This document shows, one piece after another, positions 36,734 through 51,700 of a stretch of DNA of 64,000 bases (its first letter is position 1; every line of letters starts with the position of its first letter). The position numbers and the translations under genes were made by a program. The notes beneath the pieces are model-generated. The model was given only the letters and a program-made list of their open reading frames with translations. It did not search any database and was not told the DNA's origin. The stretch covers positions 25,146,744-25,210,743 of the forward strand of contig JALJCS010000004.1 of the NCBI GenBank assembly GCA_023055355.1, read 5' to 3'. Origin of the DNA: Agelaius tricolor. Taxonomy: Eukaryota; Chordata; Aves; Passeriformes; Icteridae.

Positions 36734-39700
36734 GTTAGTGCTAGGGAGAGCCGGGGGAGGGCGGCGGTGGGGGATCCGAGCGGGGCCCCGGTGTCACTCG
36801 GGAGTGCGAGGCGGGAGCGTCACGCCATGGCCGCCGAGGGGGCCGGTGCCCCTGGCGACAGAGAGCGCCCGGGAAATGCCCGGAGTGCAGCCGCAGACCA
36901 CGTTATCTCAGAGCTTCTGAAGAAATGAAACCCAGGAATGGTGAGAACTCCTGCTCCCCCTCACAGTCATATGGAGAAGGCGAGGTGAGGGGCTTTTTAG
37001 CGCGTGTTTTGAAAACTTGCCTTGAAAGGTAACACTCTTGCCGGAATTGTTTCGTAGCACCGTGACCGTTAGGGGGCTGGAATGGACCTTAAAACATCAC
37101 ACAGATCCACCCCCGCCCCTCCGCCATGGGCCGGGCTGCTCAAGGCCTTACGCCAGCCTTAAACACTGCCTGGGTTGGGGCATTTGCAACCTCCCTGGGC
37201 AACCTGTTACAGCGTCTCACTAGTGTCACAGTCAAGATTTTTTTTCCCAAATACCTAACCTAAATTTTCCCTCTTTGAACTTGTATCCATTACTCCTTGT
37301 TCTTTCACCACAGTTCCTGACAAAGAGTCCTTCTCCAGCTTCCCCGTAGGCCCCCTTCAGATACTGTAAGGTTGCTATAAGGTCTCCATGTAACCTTCTC
37401 TTTTCCTGAACAGCCCCAGCTCCCCAGCTCTCTCAGTCTTTGTAGGGGAGGTGCTCCAGTCTGCTTTTCAGCTTTGTGCCCCTTCTCTGGACTTGATCTA
37501 ACAGTTCCATGTCCTTGTCAAGTTGGGGGCACCAGAGCTGAATGCAGCACTCCAGGTGGGGGGGGGGGGTCTTACAAGAGCAGGACAGAGGGGCAGAACC
37601 TTCGACCTGTTGGCCACGCTGTTTTTGTTGCAGCCCTGGATTTCACCCGTGTTAAATAGGATGAAAGGTCTATACTTTTACATAGGAAATAGAGCATTCA
37701 ATTAAATATTCTGTAACATAATGCTGTTTTGTAGTCTTTAGCAGACAGTAAAAGTGCTCTGTTCATTTGTCACCAAAGCTACTTCTGATGTGGGTGTTTA
37801 TTTGTGTATTAGGGATATGTTTGCTAAACCGAATGGCAAAGCGTTTTCTGTCATTGCCCGCTTCTTGTTTACAAAGCTGGATAAGCACCGTGCAAGACAA
37901 ACTTTCAAGTAAGTGTTTGGCTTCTGAGGTTACTACTGTGCCCTTAATTAAGAGTATGTTTTATATAGTTGCTGGAGGGGAAGGGGTGGTTTCTTGGGGA
38001 ATACTTTGGAAGAAGAGCATACAGACAGAGAATTTGTTTAATTTTGATCACAATTTAGTCAATTTTGATCAGTCTGAAGCCTTGCCTTAATTAGTTGTTT
38101 CTGTTACTTGGCAACTTTGATATAAATTGTAATAGTTGATAACTAATGTACGTGTCCTGTTCTTTCTGACCAAACAGAAAATAACATTTGTCATTTATGG
38201 ATTGTTTCCAGGACCTTCAACATGGCAAGAACCCTGTGTGCTTTAATAGTTTTTTTTGTACGACAGAGCTCTATCAGCTTATGCATTTGAATGTATAAGC
38301 TGAAACAGCTCTGTCATACAAAAAAACCTGTCTCCATGCATTGCAGCATTGCAGGAAGAAGACCAGTGATATGACAATGGTCAGGGTTCTGCCCTCTTTT
38401 TTTTTTTTTTTTCTCTTCTTCCTCTGTCCCAAGTTAGAAAGAGCTGCAGACAAACCTTTCTCTGAAATAATCTGTAATTAACTTATGAAAAGAAAACATT
38501 GTAATATGACAAACCTTTATCTGTTCTTGGTTTGGGATGTATGCCCCTCATTTTCTGGCTTGGCATCAATACGAAACCTGTGTCTTACTCTTGATTTTAC
38601 AATGGTTAATTAGGAATCCGAATATTTGAATGTGTTTTGACATGGCTTTTTTTTTCTTTTTTTTTTTCCCTCTTCCTTTTTAAATGAAAAGGCAATCTGG
38701 AATCTCAAGTCTATCAAGTCCTAGATTTAGGAAGCGCTGCTGTCTGTGGCTAAAAGAAATTTCAGTGAGTATTATGAAAAGTGCAAGTTGATGCTCTGCT
38801 GGTTTTTGTGACCTTATTTTGTTTATGAGGGAACTGTTTTATATCAGAGTTTCAAATAAGAAATTTTTTATCAAAGAATTTAGTTTTGCTTTGTATATTC
38901 TTTCGTGTAGTTTATCTTGGACTTCCTTGAAGAAAAGATGTTGGCATTGGGGAATTTAGAAGAGAAAGACCTAGTTGTGTCCTAAAACTGCTGTGGCTTG
39001 CTTTTGGGTAACAGTATTTTATTAAATGGAAGTCTAGAGAGTCTCTTAACCCTGGGTGGGAATAACTTCCTTCAGCTTGAGGGTTGTTTGTTTAGGTTGC
39101 CTGGGAAGGTATTTCTTATTGTGAAAGCTGACTCAGATGGATGAAAAACTTAATTAATAGTATTTTCTTGTATATGGGAAAGAGGCTACAGTATAAGGCA
39201 AGCTTTTTAAAAACAAAACAAGAACGCTTCAAGTAATGTTGGTTATTGTGTTGCTTTCTTGTGCTGCCTTTGTTTTAATGGTTGTTCTAAAAATCTTGTT
39301 TTATGTTCCTCAACACTTTAGTATTTTAGTAATAATAGGTAAGGTGAAAACCAATGGTACAATATCTTTAAATATGATTAAAGTACACTAATTCATGCCT
39401 TCAGTAGAATATATGAAAGAAAACTTGAATGTGTTTTCAAAGATAGGCATTGACAGTTAGGAATGAGGATGGCACCAATTTTTAACCAATTTATCCAAAA
39501 CGATTATAGTCTTTGCATTGAAACCATCTTGTGTACAGAACTGAGTGTTGGGAACATGGGAAAAAGCTATATACTCTTCTGCTGACTACAGTAGGTGTTA
39601 ACAGTGGTGGGCAAAGTCATTTAGCTTTGCATCAGGCTTTCTACTGGGTAATCTGCAGCATTTTGGTATGTAGACCAGTCTTTGATTGCTGTTGTTTATG

Positions 39701-42700
39701 CTTTACTTCTCAGATTAGTTTTGCATTTAAAATTATTGTACTTTTCTAGCAGCAGAAGGAAGTAAGTCTTCCACAAATTACACCTTCCACACTGATTTCT
39801 CCTGGTGGTGCTAAATTTGTTCATGTGTTCTACCATTTTGCAAGATACGTAATGATTGAGAACATGAAAAAGCTCTCTGAAGGTAAGCTGTGTGGGACAA
39901 TAAAAATGCTTCATATGTTGTGTTTGTAAATGTATCAAGTCTTTAATATGTGACAGGAGCTTTAAGAAGTTCTTAGTTGGATGCTCAGGTCAGAGTCTTT
40001 CTGTGCATTGCACAGAGCTACTGCTAGAACAATGTTCTACTGATAGAACAATGCAGATGGTTTTACTCTCTATCGCTTTATGGGTCTTGTTCCAAGGTTC
40101 ACCTGTGCAATGCTCTGCACCATTACCCACACAAGCAATGGTTTGGTTCAAAAGTATTGGATGACTGCACTATTTTCTTTTTCGGAATTCAAGGAATTCT
40201 GAAGGATCAGATATGTTTGTTCTGGCGTCTTGTATTATTGTAACCTAAAGAATATAGAAAGGGAGTGAGAGTGAGGGAATGAAAGTGTATACAACAGAAA
40301 AAAAGGCAAAAGTGGCAGTACACTGCATGCTATGTTTCAGTCCAGGTAAAAATGAGCATCTTGATTTGTGATTCTTGCAGTTTGATCTAGGTAGATTAGG
40401 AAGTTGCCAATTTGCTAAAAGCAAGTAATGTAATCCAAATCCTGGCTTCTATTTAGGCACTGGTATACCTTTTGCTGAAGCTGTAATGCAGAGACCTCGG
40501 AATATGTACATAGTAAAAGCAAGACACAGAGTTGCATACACTAAACTGCTGCAAATTCTTCAAAGGGAACACTTTGTTTTTCAAGAATATAGGAGAAAAG
40601 CACAGTAAGTAACTGAAAAAAAGTGAGTCTTTTCATAAAAGCTGACTTGTGTATGTGTTTTTAGAAGGATTTGAAAAGTCTGTATATGCTTTACATCACA
40701 GAAGTCATTCTGTTGAATTCCTCCCATGTTTTCCCCCTTTACTTTTTTTCTTCAACAGTTCTACTGCTTCTAGATCTTTTGTGAAGCATAATAGTCTAAA
40801 GAAATGAATTGTTTAGAGAGATGCTATATGTTACTTGGGCATTACAATGGTCAGGAAATTCTGCATGTATAGCAGTATGATTTCTTCTGAAGGGTAAAAT
40901 ACAACATTCTGAAGATGAAACATTTGGGGTTTTTTATTGACTGCAAGATACATTTTATTTACTTAAACCTTAATTATTTCACAAAAGTGTGCTATTCTTA
41001 GTTCTTGTTTATGGCAAACACTCCAAGCTTGAGAAATGTCATGAGCTGGAACTTTTTATGCAAGCATAGAGTTATGTATCAGCAGAATTTACAGAATTTG
41101 TGTGGGATAGTTTACATGACTGGAGCACTGTCATGGACAGTTGTGAGTTGTTTAGTAAATGGCGGAAAAGGGCGAGGGGTTGCACTGTAGGTAAAAGAGC
41201 AGTGTCAGTAGTTTATGTGCATGTAGTACAGCTCCATACAAGAGGACTGGTCATGTTTCGTGCCTTTGGATGAGGGTTTAGCATCCAGGGAGACCTTGTG
41301 GTGGGTTTCTGCTGACCTTGATTCTTACAGAGGACTTCAGCTTATCCTGGTATTTGCTGGGAAAGTGGCTCAGTGATGCATTAGCAATGTAAGAATGGGG
41401 AGTACCTGGAAGATGACTTTGTGATGCAATCACTTAGTGTGCTGAGTAGGAGTGGTACTCTCTTGAACTTGCTGTGTGTAAATGAGAGAAAAACTTTGGA
41501 GACATTACAGGGCTTTTATGGTCACTGCAGCCAAGGCTGTAGAACTTGAAATGCAAAGGAATGTGAGGAAGACAAGAGGAAAGCTGATTACACTGGCCTT
41601 TTAATTTGAGTGTATTTCCACTGGCCTAGGCAGCTGTAGGAGGTATCTTGTGGAAAGCAGGAAAGCTCATAAGTGATAGGATACTGAGATCCTTGCTGAA
41701 GCTCATGTGTGTTCCATCTTAAGTCAAGAAACAAACAGGTGCAATAAGGAACCAGCCTGATTAAGACAGCGTAGCAACATATGGAATATAGAAAAGGGAA
41801 CCAACTCTTACGACAAAAATATAGAAATATTTCTCAGGTGTGCAGTGATGTATCTAGGAAGGCCTAAGTTCAGCTAAAGTTCCAAGAGCCTGCTAAGGAG
41901 CTTGAATAAAGAATCCTGTAGTATGTTATTAGGAGGTGGAAGTGCGTGGACAATTTAGACCTGCTCCTGAACAAAATGGTAAGTTGCAAGTCTCACAGGT
42001 TGGGATACCCAATATGTACCTTGCCTTAGGCTGCATGGGTAAGATCAGTAGCCCAGTCTCTGTGCCAAGAAGCAGTGGGGAAAGAAGCAACAAAACACTG
42101 ATAGCAGAAGAGGATAAAGCAAAGGTTTCGTTGCTTTCATCCAAGGGCACAGGGTGCACATACTTACCTGACAGACATACTTACCTTATGTTTCAGAACA
42201 TATCTGACATATTTGGAAAGACAGAAGGCTGGTTAAAGGGGTGAGCCCAAAGGGTGACAGTACCTCAAAGTTACTCAAGTAACTGGTCTATGAATGGAAT
42301 TCTATGAGGCTGGTGCTGTGTCTTCTTAAGGAATATGGATGACAGGCTTGAATACAAACCCACCTAACTTGCAGATAGTGCCAAACTGTGAGGAAGGAAG
42401 ATACTGCAGTGGGGAATCATTTCACAGAGAGACCTTACTGGGTCTGGAGACTTGCACAACAAAAATTGTGTGGGGTTTAACAAAGACCAGTGTGAGGTCC
42501 TGCACCTGAGAGCGACAATAGTCCCCAACAGCAGCACAGGTTCGTGGGTGATTAGCTGTGATATAGCTCTGCTAAAAGGAATCAGAAGTGAAAGTAGTGT
42601 GTGGCCATAAGCTGCGCATGAGTCAGCAGAGTGTCCAGGAAACTAGGACTAGCAGCATGCCATGTTGTATGGGAATGAGCAGTGGTCAGCAGATGGTGGG

Positions 42701-45700
42701 CAATTGTATTATGCATCACACATTTTTCTTCAGTTTTACTATTTTCTCTCTTTTTCCTTTACATCTGTGCTATAGTATTTTTATTTCAGTTATTAAACTG
42801 TTATCTCAGCCCATAAGTTTTACCATTTTTCAGATTCTTCCTATTCTGCTGGGGCTGGGGAGGTGGGAGGTGAGTGGACAGCTGTGTGGTACTTAGTTGC
42901 TGGTTGGAGGTGGCAATTCTAATGCCACATATGGAATACTATGTTCAGTTTTGATCAGCCCATTTGAAGGTAGAGAATGAAAGATGGGAGAGATACTAGC
43001 AGAGGACTGCAATGAATTAGAGGATTTCAGAGTGTGAAATGTATGAGTAAAAGCTGTAGAAATTTGGTTTGTTTAGCTTGAAAAAGGCAATGCTAGGGGT
43101 TTAATCAGAGTTTCAGTATCTAAAAAGTAGTTGTAGAGAATGTGGAGGTACTCTTCACAAAGATGTACCCTAACAGGACAAGGCAGCAGGTGTTGGGGAA
43201 AACTCCATCTGGAGATTTAAAAAATCTCTTGTAAGAACAATTAAACTGAAAAAGGCTGCCTCAGAAGTGAAATATTGGAAATATTCAAGACTTGGTTTGA
43301 CAAGATCATGAGTAGCATAATTAAAGGCTCTGCTTTCAATGGAAGGCTCAAAAATACAATTTCCAGAGATCAAAGTCTCGTAAATGTCTCTGATTCCTGT
43401 AGTTCTGTGTCTCCTGTGACCTTGTTTGGGAAATATTACTACTGTTTGAGTGATACCCTTCAAAAATGAAACTCTTTATAGGTTTTTTTTTTCATTCTTG
43501 ACAAATGCATCTGAACTCCAAAGATCCTTTTGAATGCAGCATGATTTAGGCACCCAATTTTTCTGAAAATCAAACTACTACATTTTTACATGCTTAAAAT
43601 GTTAATAAAAGCACTTTGACAAAAGAGCTTATATGGTCCAGCTGCTTGTACCCCAGTATTCTGTTCTCTGGTCTTTTGAAAGTGAGGAATTTAGGTACTG
43701 TAGAATTGCTGAATGTATTTGTAGTTCACATTGCTAATAGATACTTAGAGTAACTTACTTATTGCTGCTGGGATGAGAAACAATTGGTTAGTGACTGTAA
43801 GCAATTCTGATAAGCCTGTACTAGCTGTTGAATTTTTTCCTAGGGTTTTATTTAGAGCAATAAAGCGGACAAAGTCTGAATATGCAGTTGTGCAGAAGCA
43901 GTTTTGCAGGTAAGTAAGTGCTTTTCCTTTTAACTAAGTTAGGATGTATGAAATAGATTAGATGCTCAGTTTTATGAAATATGGACTGTAATTTTGCTGT
44001 AGTCTGCTTGAACTTTTGTTTTGCATGTGCATATAGGATGAAGCAAAATGACCAAAACAAAAATGACACAACTGAGAGAATTCAGAAGGTGAGCATTTTG
44101 TTCCTGCTGTGACAATGTGTTGAATTCTAACATTTCTGCAACACCTACTGTCAGATACTGTGATTTGCACTTTCTACCTGTGATTATGCTAGCCCTTTCA
44201 TCTGCCTTCATGCTGTTTTGATACTCTGTCATTGTAGGTATTACAACATTTTAACAGAGTGTTTTTCTCCTTTCCTGTTAAGGTCCGCAGTATGTGGGCA
44301 CTTATAGTGGAAATGCTTACATCTCTGAAAAAAGAAAAGGAAGTTGTGGATTCTGTACTTAAAGACTGTGTTAACCCATGTATTCTAGATGGAACTGATG
44401 TTGTTTTGAGTGTTCCAGCATTGTTGACTTACAGAATTGAAAGTAACATATATAGAGTAAGTGGTTTTTGTCCTTCTGCTGAATTGCTAAACTGTTTTCA
44501 TTTAGTCCCCAAGAATGCAATTAATTACCTAAAAAAATTTAAAAAGTACTTCATGGATTATTAGAGGTAATTGCAGAAGGGTGCATGAAAAATGTATAAT
44601 CAATATGCAGAGATTTCTTATTATTATAGTGCTGCTTTGTATTTGTTACTTCTAACCCATTAACTATTTCAGTTTGGTAAATATATTGATAAGTCTGTTT
44701 GATTATAGTACTTGACTTTTTTGTAGTTTAGACATTAAAATTATGTTGACTGTTTTAACCAGTGCTTCAATCAATTGGCTTTTGTTTCCATACTGTAGTA
44801 TGTGGTGTTGTTCAGTTACGGCATTGGTGCTGTTTGGCCGTATCTTTTGGGGCAGTGGTCAAACAGAATACCTCATTGTTGGAGTTTTCTGGGCTTGTAT
44901 TGTTTTAACTTAGAATGTATTTTTTGTAAAATGAAACTATCAGGACCTGAATCTAAGTATACAGTGTCCTGGCTCTGACTACAGAAGACAAAACTTTCTG
45001 ATATTGGTAGTGTTCACTAATTATTTTTTTAATTGCTTGCTCTACTTCAAGTTTTGTACAGGAAATTTATATGAAGAGGGAAATCTGAATTTCCTAACAG
45101 TTATTCAGTTGTTAAATGAAGCCCTGATGACATTGAGAGATGAACATTATCCACGTAAATTAAAAGAACTTCACAGAATTGAGGATGTGGTTACATCCTA
45201 CAAGAATGCACTACGGGAGTTGAAGACAGAAAGGTAATTGTTGGGAGATTTTCTCTAATTGCTTGTTCTTAAATGGTAGGATCATATCTACTGGAGTCTT
45301 TTCTAGAAAAATGTTACAGCAAAAACATGTTGGTTCAGTCTTATGCCTCTGGGAAAATTAGTGTTTGTTCTAATTATTTATATGACTTTTTATTCAGATT
45401 CTTCTCTAGTTAGTTTCAGCTTTTTGCCATTGTTTCATTAATATTTTGGTCTGTGTTCCTGGGAATCTCATTTGCTTGCTGATCTGATTTTTGCTTTTTT
45501 TGTCTTGTTGCATTAATAAGTTCTGAGATTTTTAAAACTTTCATCTGTAACTGGCTTAGGGAAATTTAAAGTGTTTATTGTATACATGTTTTAGTGTAGT
45601 TTTTCCAATTGTGCTGTAAGAAACATGAAGACTGCCTAGCAGCAGCTTTTTTGGTTGTGAATTTCAGTTCTTAGTGTTTGCATAAATGCATGAATAAACT

Positions 45701-48700
45701 GATACATATCAAAGGTTTGTCAGGATAAGGGAGAACACATAATACTTTCCCTCTTTATGTAGAATTGTTATCTCTACCAACAGGTGTCTTCATTTTCCAT
45801 GTTTATGTATTACAGTCTAAGAAGAAAGCAAGAGCATTGTGAGCCAACGCATCAGTCTCTTCCCAGCAAACAGGAAATCTGGGAGTCAAAGTGGAAAATT
45901 ATTCTTGGCCAGTGTCCTTTTAATTTAATCTTTAAAGATGATCTGGTAAGCAGTATTAATTTTATCTGATTCTGGGAAAGAGAAAAGGGTGAAGGTGAGA
46001 GAGGATGTAGGTCTAAACTAGTATGTTCTGTTACAACACTTCAGCTTTATAGATAAGGTGAGGGGACTCAGGTAGTACAGTATACCCAATTCTGCTTTAA
46101 GAAGTAAGGAGAATACATATTTCTTAAAGAGAATACATTTGACTTTGTTATACTGATGTATTCACTGGAGATGTTGAGATGGTAGGTCAGCATAAGAGTG
46201 AGCAGATTGCTCTTTGGTTTGTTTCTGTCTGTCCCCTTGTAGAAGCTGAGCATTTTGTATGTTCAGGCTGAATATTTGCTGATTTCTGTTTTCCCCTTTT
46301 AAAGCGCTGTATTTGATGAAGGAACAATAATTTCCATTTTGATGCTCACACTGACAGAGATTATACCCTTATGTAGCTATCCAGCAGAGAGAGGAGAAGT
46401 TGAGTCTGACAGCTGGTTAGCAGGAAAGTTGTTTTAAATAACTGTCTGTTAATTGCTAAACTGACTTTTTCTGCCTGCTTATGTAACTTTTTCTTTTCCT
46501 TTTGAAAGCAACCAGCTTCATCTCTTCAATCTTTTAGTTCTTCAGACGAAGATGAAGATAGTGTCCTTAATCAGTCATTTTCAGGTGGGTGAACAGGAGA
46601 AACTTCTTTTCCTTCTTTCCCACCACCACAATTGTTAAAAGTTATGTGGAGTCCAAAAGACTCTGTTCTTGCACTTGCAGATGGTCTTTGATAGTCTGTG
46701 GTAATTGGTTCTGAATGACTCTTTGCCAAAATTGCCTTGCATTTTTCAACTTTGTAGTGTCTTGGAGATTCTCTAAAGCTTGGCAAAAACCCAGTGCTGA
46801 GCTGTTTGATATTTTGTTGTTCTTGCACAAAGGATGTTGAGACAGATGCCCATGTATAAAGGTTAAAGGTTTGTTTATTCATCAATTCTAGAGAATACAT
46901 TCAGTCTAACAGTAAAGGTTATTTTGGGTTGGAGGAGTAATAGAGAAAGAAGGTGAAACTTTCCTGTTGACTGTTTAGGAAAAGAAATTGAAGGTGTCCT
47001 CCCACATAACTATCTTTCCCTGGTACACTGAAATACTTTATTCCTTAGTAACTGTGCCATTTGGTCAGGACCTCACTTGATTTGTGTTAGTTGATTTGGT
47101 CATTTGGTTAATAGTGTTGATCAGAGCTCAGTTTGATCAGGCATGTTGCTGATCATCAGGTTGTTGCACATGCCAATTGGCTGATGATCTGATGATATTT
47201 TACTGTGTGACCTTATTTTACTTACTGACCAAGTTGTGACTGTCACTAGTACAGAGTTACAAGTTAAAAGCTACAAAGCAAGGAGGAAGACTGCGTGAAT
47301 CATGTAATTTAGAATTCTTTTTAGGAAAAATGGCATAGCAGAGGTGTATTGGAATTTCAAGATGCAAAAAAATGGTGGGAAGATCCTTTTGGTTACAAAA
47401 GTGAAAGTACTGCTCCAGCCATTTGAGTGTATGTGGGTATAAGGCTAGAAACTGCAGAGGAAAAGCTACAGAATTGGATTTGGAACATAGTTTGCCTTAA
47501 AAATGTAAAAGATTGAAGCACTGTACTATGATGCTGTGACCTGGTAGAATCAGAAAGCTTGAGACAGATTGTGACATTCTCTCTGTGGTTGAGATTCATT
47601 ATCTGATAATACAGCCATTAAGAAAACTTCTGTCTGTTAATAGGGTCAAACTCAAAAGCAGAATAGTGACCTCACCTAACTACTAGAAGTGAGCTTGGAT
47701 TTTTGATGTGTTGAGTTAAATGTGATGGGAAATGCCATTCTTCCCTGCAAAAGCTGAAATTTAGTATTAGTAGAGAACTACTGAGGTTAAACTTTGGCTG
47801 TGTATTCAAGATGTGCCAGAGTTAGTACATTGTTCTAGACAGTCCATGACTGAGGTATGTGCACCTCCAATAATGTTCAAAACATTTATTTCTGTAAAAT
47901 TTACTTATGCAAAGCTTCGCCTTGCTTGGACTGAGGCAGCAAGAGGAATGAGTAGATCCACAAAGATATTTATTGATTAATGGAGTTGGAGTAAAGGTGG
48001 GTGGAATTGTGCTTTGTGGAATTGATGTACTGTACAATTAAGGTGTATGTGGAGAGGAGGGGATAATGATGATGTGGCTGGGACTGTAGTTTGGAGGAAG
48101 GTAAAAAGTCTGATTGATATGTGCAGGGCAGCAGATAGAATCACGTTCTTGAACATATGTTCAGGAACAACAGAAAGAGGTGCTGGCTGCTAGGGGCATC
48201 TGTTACTACAGGTAGTGCCTGAGCAAAAGGATTGATAGTACTATCCTGCTTATGTATTAATTTATTTTTCTTGAAGTGTAAAATCCATCCAGTGTGTTGT
48301 CTACAGTAGTAGTGTGAGTTAGTTGTGTCACATGGGAAGCCCAAGTGAAGAAAATGGAAGCAATACTGAAACTTTTGGGTTGCTTTTCTAGATAATTATG
48401 ACTATGATCATGAAGAAAGCCATGAGGAAAATGATGGGTCTTTGGAAACCACGATCGATACAGCATTAGTACCCTCAAGAAGGTATGCCTAATGAGAATT
48501 TGATAAAAAAGCAATAGAAGAATTAGAAGTTTACTTATTGGACCTGAATACTTTGCATCATTTGAGTCTTAGTAGAATATTTTAGTAGCCCGCTCCTTCC
48601 ATCACAACTACTTGCTTTAGCAAGATAGTCCTAAAGTAACTGCTGCTTTCTGCAGCTGGTGACAGATTGATCAACTGGCTGCTGCTGAATAGGAGTAGCA

Positions 48701-51700
48701 GTCAAATTGCAAGATTTTTTTCTTGCTTTCTAACTATATTCGAAGATTCAAGAGATGGAGAGAACAGAAGCTTCTGTTTCTCAGGCTAAACCTACTCTAC
48801 AAGGCTTTTTTTGTTACTTTTCTTGAAACTTACAGTCACATTGTTCTGTAGCTACTCTTCCTACAGTACCAGCAAAGGGTTAAACACAGAACAATGTTAT
48901 CCTAGAGGGTTTTTTTTCCTTTTGTCATTTGCTTAGTCCAGAAATATTTCATGACCTTTTGAATAATGCTGTCTTTCATAATATGACTCCCACACGTGAT
49001 TGAACATTATCTGCTTAGGGACCAAGGGAGTTAGCAAAGGAATGCTATAATGCTATCCATTCTTAGACATCAGTAGATGTAGTTGCATATAAGTCTCAGG
49101 GGCTCTCAAAGTAGTTAACAATTAAATCCTGGGTTTCTTTCAGTGACTTCATACAGTATGGAGGCATGTCTGCTTCTGAGGGTACAGACAAATAACATCA
49201 AAAACATTTTAAGGTGTGCTTTTCCTAGCGAGTGAGAACTGTGCAGTTTTGGGAGCTATGCCATTGGCACGAAACTTACTAGAAGTGATAAAGCTGAAGT
49301 TTTTGGTAGCCAGGTGATTGTTAAATATCAAGTTTACATAGGAACAGACTTGTGGATGCCAGACATGGTTCAGACAAAGACTACATAGGAAAAAGAATGT
49401 TGTCAAGTGTGCAGAAGACTTTCCAGTTCTCTTTTATAGTAGAATGCAGAAGACTTGTTTACGAGTGTATTGAAAAATCCCTTCTTTTCCTGTGTGCTAA
49501 TCAATAGCAGAGTTTATTAATTTACTGGTTTTGGGAGGCTGATACACAACTAGGGCTAAAGCTGCTCTAATTGTCACACTGTTCTCCCTATAGTAAAACT
49601 GCTTTCTGATGACCGGGACGAATTGAGGGAAATCGTAACGGACAGATACGGAGCACACAGTGTATAACAGCCTTCTAAGATATGCATTCCAGTTGTTTAT
49701 TTGTCTCTAAAATTGTTGGGTTTTTTTTGTCTCTCTCCCTTCTTGAGGAGCTCATCGGTGCCGTCGTCGTCAGAAGCGTCTGAAAATGAAGACCTGTTAA
49801 TTAAAAATGTATATATCTTTGAAATAAGTTAAGCTTATGACATGTCCTTTTTATATTGGTTGAAACTTTGTGGAAAATGGTTTTGGGGGTGGTTTTTTGA
49901 GGGCTTTGGTTTGTTTTGTGAGGTTTTTGGGGTGGTTTTTTGTTGTTTTTTGAGCAATATTTTTACACATTTGAGTTAGTCTGGCAAAATTCTAAAAGCT
50001 AACTCTCAGTGACTTCACCAAGCTTTAGGAAAGAACAGTAGGAAGTAGGTGCCCTTGTATCTGACTTCCTGTATAATATACAGTGTGTGACTGATTCCCT
50101 CTTTGCTGAAACAGTCTTTTGATGTGGGCAGCAGTCATACTTTGTTTCTTTAAGCTGTAAATGAAATTTAAGTGTGAAAATGTAGGGTAAAAGCAACTTG
50201 GATGTACAGTTGTTCACTGCACTGTGATCAGGGTTGCAAGTGAGTCATCTGTGTTGTACGTAACACCTATCCTAGTTACTACTTAGGTCATACTTTGAAT
50301 ACAGTTGTAAAACTGTTTTGTATTTCGTTAGAATTCAAGACTGAAATATTTTTGTTGACTAAACACTGTGGGGCCATTGCAATTCAGAAATTTTACAGCA
50401 GTTTATGCTAATATCCTTTCTTGATTTTAAAATGATTAATAATTCCTTTGTATCCTGTAGAACTTGAATACTTGTGTGGGAAATGAAAAACCTGTGCCTC
50501 AAAAAAACTTCAAAAATGGAAAGGAAGAATTCCCTACTTCAGAAATGGAGGAGAATGCAGGTGAAAATGTTACTCAGCCAAAGTCTCCTGCGAAAAAAGA
50601 TTACCTTCTTGAGAAAGCCAGAGATGAACTGGCAGAAGAGGTTAGGATATAATTTTTGTTAGTTTTTAAGTAAACAATCACTAAGTTTGGAGAACAAATC
50701 ACTAATTATAACAAAAAACGTCTCTTGTAATCCACATACATTGAAAGATACCTTTTTCTGCTAGATAATTATCAGTCATGGAGTTTTAGAGTGACTGATA
50801 AAGTACACACTGAAAGCATGGAGTTTGTGCACGTATCATATTTTAAAATCATGGTGAAGGAATAGTATGTTCAGTAGAATCATGGTATGATTACACTTAA
50901 GTCTGTGAAGTACACTGCATATATTTGGAAACAAAAAGAACTGTTGAATTCTTATGTTATACAGGTTAAATATTTAACAGGGACTTGGAAATTTTAAGTA
51001 GGAATGTAAATATTTTTCCTTTTAGGTATACTATTTAATAATTGAGGAATTCCTTCACAAGAGTTACTGTAAAATGTGCCACTTCTTATTTTGGAAAGTA
51101 AATTGCATTTTTAACTGAAATGGTAGTTGTTTTTCATCTGCTAAAATTTTTTAAATGTATGAATATGTCTCTAGTCTTCAAGCTTATGCAGTTCTTGGCT
51201 AATGTCTTAAATATATTCTATCTGAGCACACTTTCTTATTTGAAAGGTGGATTCATACATGATTAGTGAACTGAGAATTGAATCTTATCTCAGTCCCTTA
51301 CCCTCATTTTGTGTTTGTAGCATGCTGTGGTCATTGTGAACCTAAGTAGTAAATAACAGAAAAGTTAGGATATTCCAAATTCTCCACATGATTTGGAAAA
51401 TGAGATTTATTTTTAACCATAACTGACAGAAATTAAGAGGTTATAATTTTGATTTCTTAGAATTTGCTGTTCTTTCACATCCTCCAGATTGCAAAGTCAG
51501 TGATGTCTGAGTCACCTCACTGTGGTGAAGAAAAAGGAATGACATTAGATGATCTCATTAGCTCACTGTCTTTTAACCCATTTATAACAAAGAATCAAAT
51601 ACCCCGAACTCCAGAAAATCTGCGTGAGTTTGAAACTCTGTTTTTATTATGCTCATTGATAAAAAATGTGGTTAGTTCATTGACTTGTAACGCAAGAAGA

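Noticed and set aside
44150..44176. CAGATAC...CACTT words that could guide U2 snRNA pseudouridylation (SCARNA8 idea)
   Set aside because: Only nine bases separate the two words, too few for the hairpin of an H/ACA pocket, and no H or ACA box fits.
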